Shown here: one piece after another, positions 13,558 through 13,930 of the stretch
Position numbering within the stretch: position 1 is the first letter of the stretch
Layout: every line of letters begins with the position of its first letter
NCBI GenBank assembly: GCA_020627425.1
Contig: JAHKXX010000115.1
Span: forward strand, 1-13,930
DNA: 13,930 nt
DNA from: a bacterium
Lineage (GTDB): Bacteria > Bacillota > Clostridia > Oscillospirales > Acutalibacteraceae
Direction of reading: 5' to 3'
Notes under the pieces: model-generated
Told to the model about the DNA's origin: nothing
The model's input: the letters and a program-made list of their open reading frames with translations, nothing else
The model's database searches: none
Program-made: the position numbers and the translations under genes

Positions 13558-13930
13558 CTATCCTCGATAAGCTTGCAGAACACGCCAGGGAACGAGTTGC
13601 GGAAGCAAAAAAAGATATTTCTTCATCGGAAATATGCCGCTTGGCTATGAGTATGCCAAAGGGCGGTTTTGAGTTTGAAAAAGCGCTCAGGTCGGAGGAT
13701 ATCTCGTTTATCTGCGAGTGCAAAAAAGCGTCTCCGTCAAAGGGTATGATCGCTCAGGATTTTCTGTATCTCCAAATCGCAAAGGACTATGAGGCTGCAG
13801 GCGCGGACTGCATTTCGGTGCTTACCGAGCCAAAGTGGTTTTTGGGCTGCAATGAGTATTTAAGAGAGATAGCGGCAGGCGTAAGCGTTCCATGTTTGCG
13901 CAAAGATTTTATCGTTGACGAATATATGAT
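13554..13930 (+). CDS. trpC: Indole-3-glycerol phosphate synthase, 3'-truncated by window edge
   Basis: 125 codons of a normally ~260-residue TIM-barrel enzyme are present; the frame is still open at the window end. ATG 13554 overlaps the trpD stop. It cyclises carboxyphenylamino-deoxyribulose phosphate to indole-3-glycerol phosphate. Visible hallmarks are the N-terminal helix ILDKLAEHARERVAEAKK, the first catalytic strand FICECKKASPSKG (E55, K57, S60-P61-S62), AAGADCISVLTEPKWFLG and the LRKDFIVDEY strand (K117). The order E-G-D-C suggests trpF, trpB and trpA follow beyond the window. No fusion to TrpF can be judged from this part. Confidence 0.95.
   Translation, partial: MTILDKLAEHARERVAEAKKDISSSEICRLAMSMPKGGFEFEKALRSEDISFICECKKASPSKGMIAQDFLYLQIAKDYEAAGADCISVLTEPKWFLGCNEYLREIAAGVSVPCLRKDFIVDEYM

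Overview
The window looks like a chromosomal piece of a gut-type clostridial Firmicute, most likely a Ruminococcus relative (Oscillospiraceae). The reasons are a Trp T-box ahead of trpEGDC, AGGAGG-type ribosome binding sites, perfect TTGACA-17-TATAAT promoters, DUF6273 and BspA-type repeat proteins, and clostridial-type iron-sulfur flavoproteins. The species assignment is inference. TGA is a normal stop here (the first gene, trpG's overlap with trpE, and trpD all use it).

Layout. 1-885: 3' part of a TPR-like/DUF6273 gene whose end resembles a hypervariable lectin-like region. 980-1615: HEPN-domain protein. 1646-2225 (minus): YafQ/DinJ toxin-antitoxin operon with a consensus promoter and terminator. 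2253-6639 (plus): a compact module of ribbon-helix-helix regulator, SPFH/Band-7 protein with many zinc ribbons, four-helix membrane protein, and a zinc-ribbon/TPR/TIR/BspA-LRR protein broken by a frameshift and an in-frame TGA. 6640-6940: possible decayed ORF, then a terminator. 6950-9009 (minus): DUF5131 gene plus two flavodoxin-fold reductases, one with a C-terminal frameshift, behind one promoter. 9028-9866: two inverted copies of a roughly 230-bp repeat flanking a decayed 4Fe-4S protein fragment. 9876-9949: GC-rich iterated repeats. 9962-13930: promoter, tryptophan T-box, trpE (in-frame TGA), trpG, a MITE-like element, trpD, and the start of trpC; the window ends inside trpC.

How the genes work together. 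The trp block makes indole-3-glycerol phosphate from chorismate under tRNA-Trp control; as written, trpE is interrupted, which would block the first step. The SPFH/membrane/TIR module is the best candidate for an uncharacterised system: a membrane scaffold protein beside a TIR protein that keeps the glutamate aligning with the catalytic residue of NAD-cleaving TIRs. HEPN, toxin-antitoxin and TIR genes within 6 kb give the left half a defence- or stress-island flavour.

Five reading frames carry disruptions (TIR twice, one flavoprotein, the 4Fe-4S fragment, trpE). Either this locus is decaying or the sequence contains errors; read-level checking decides which.
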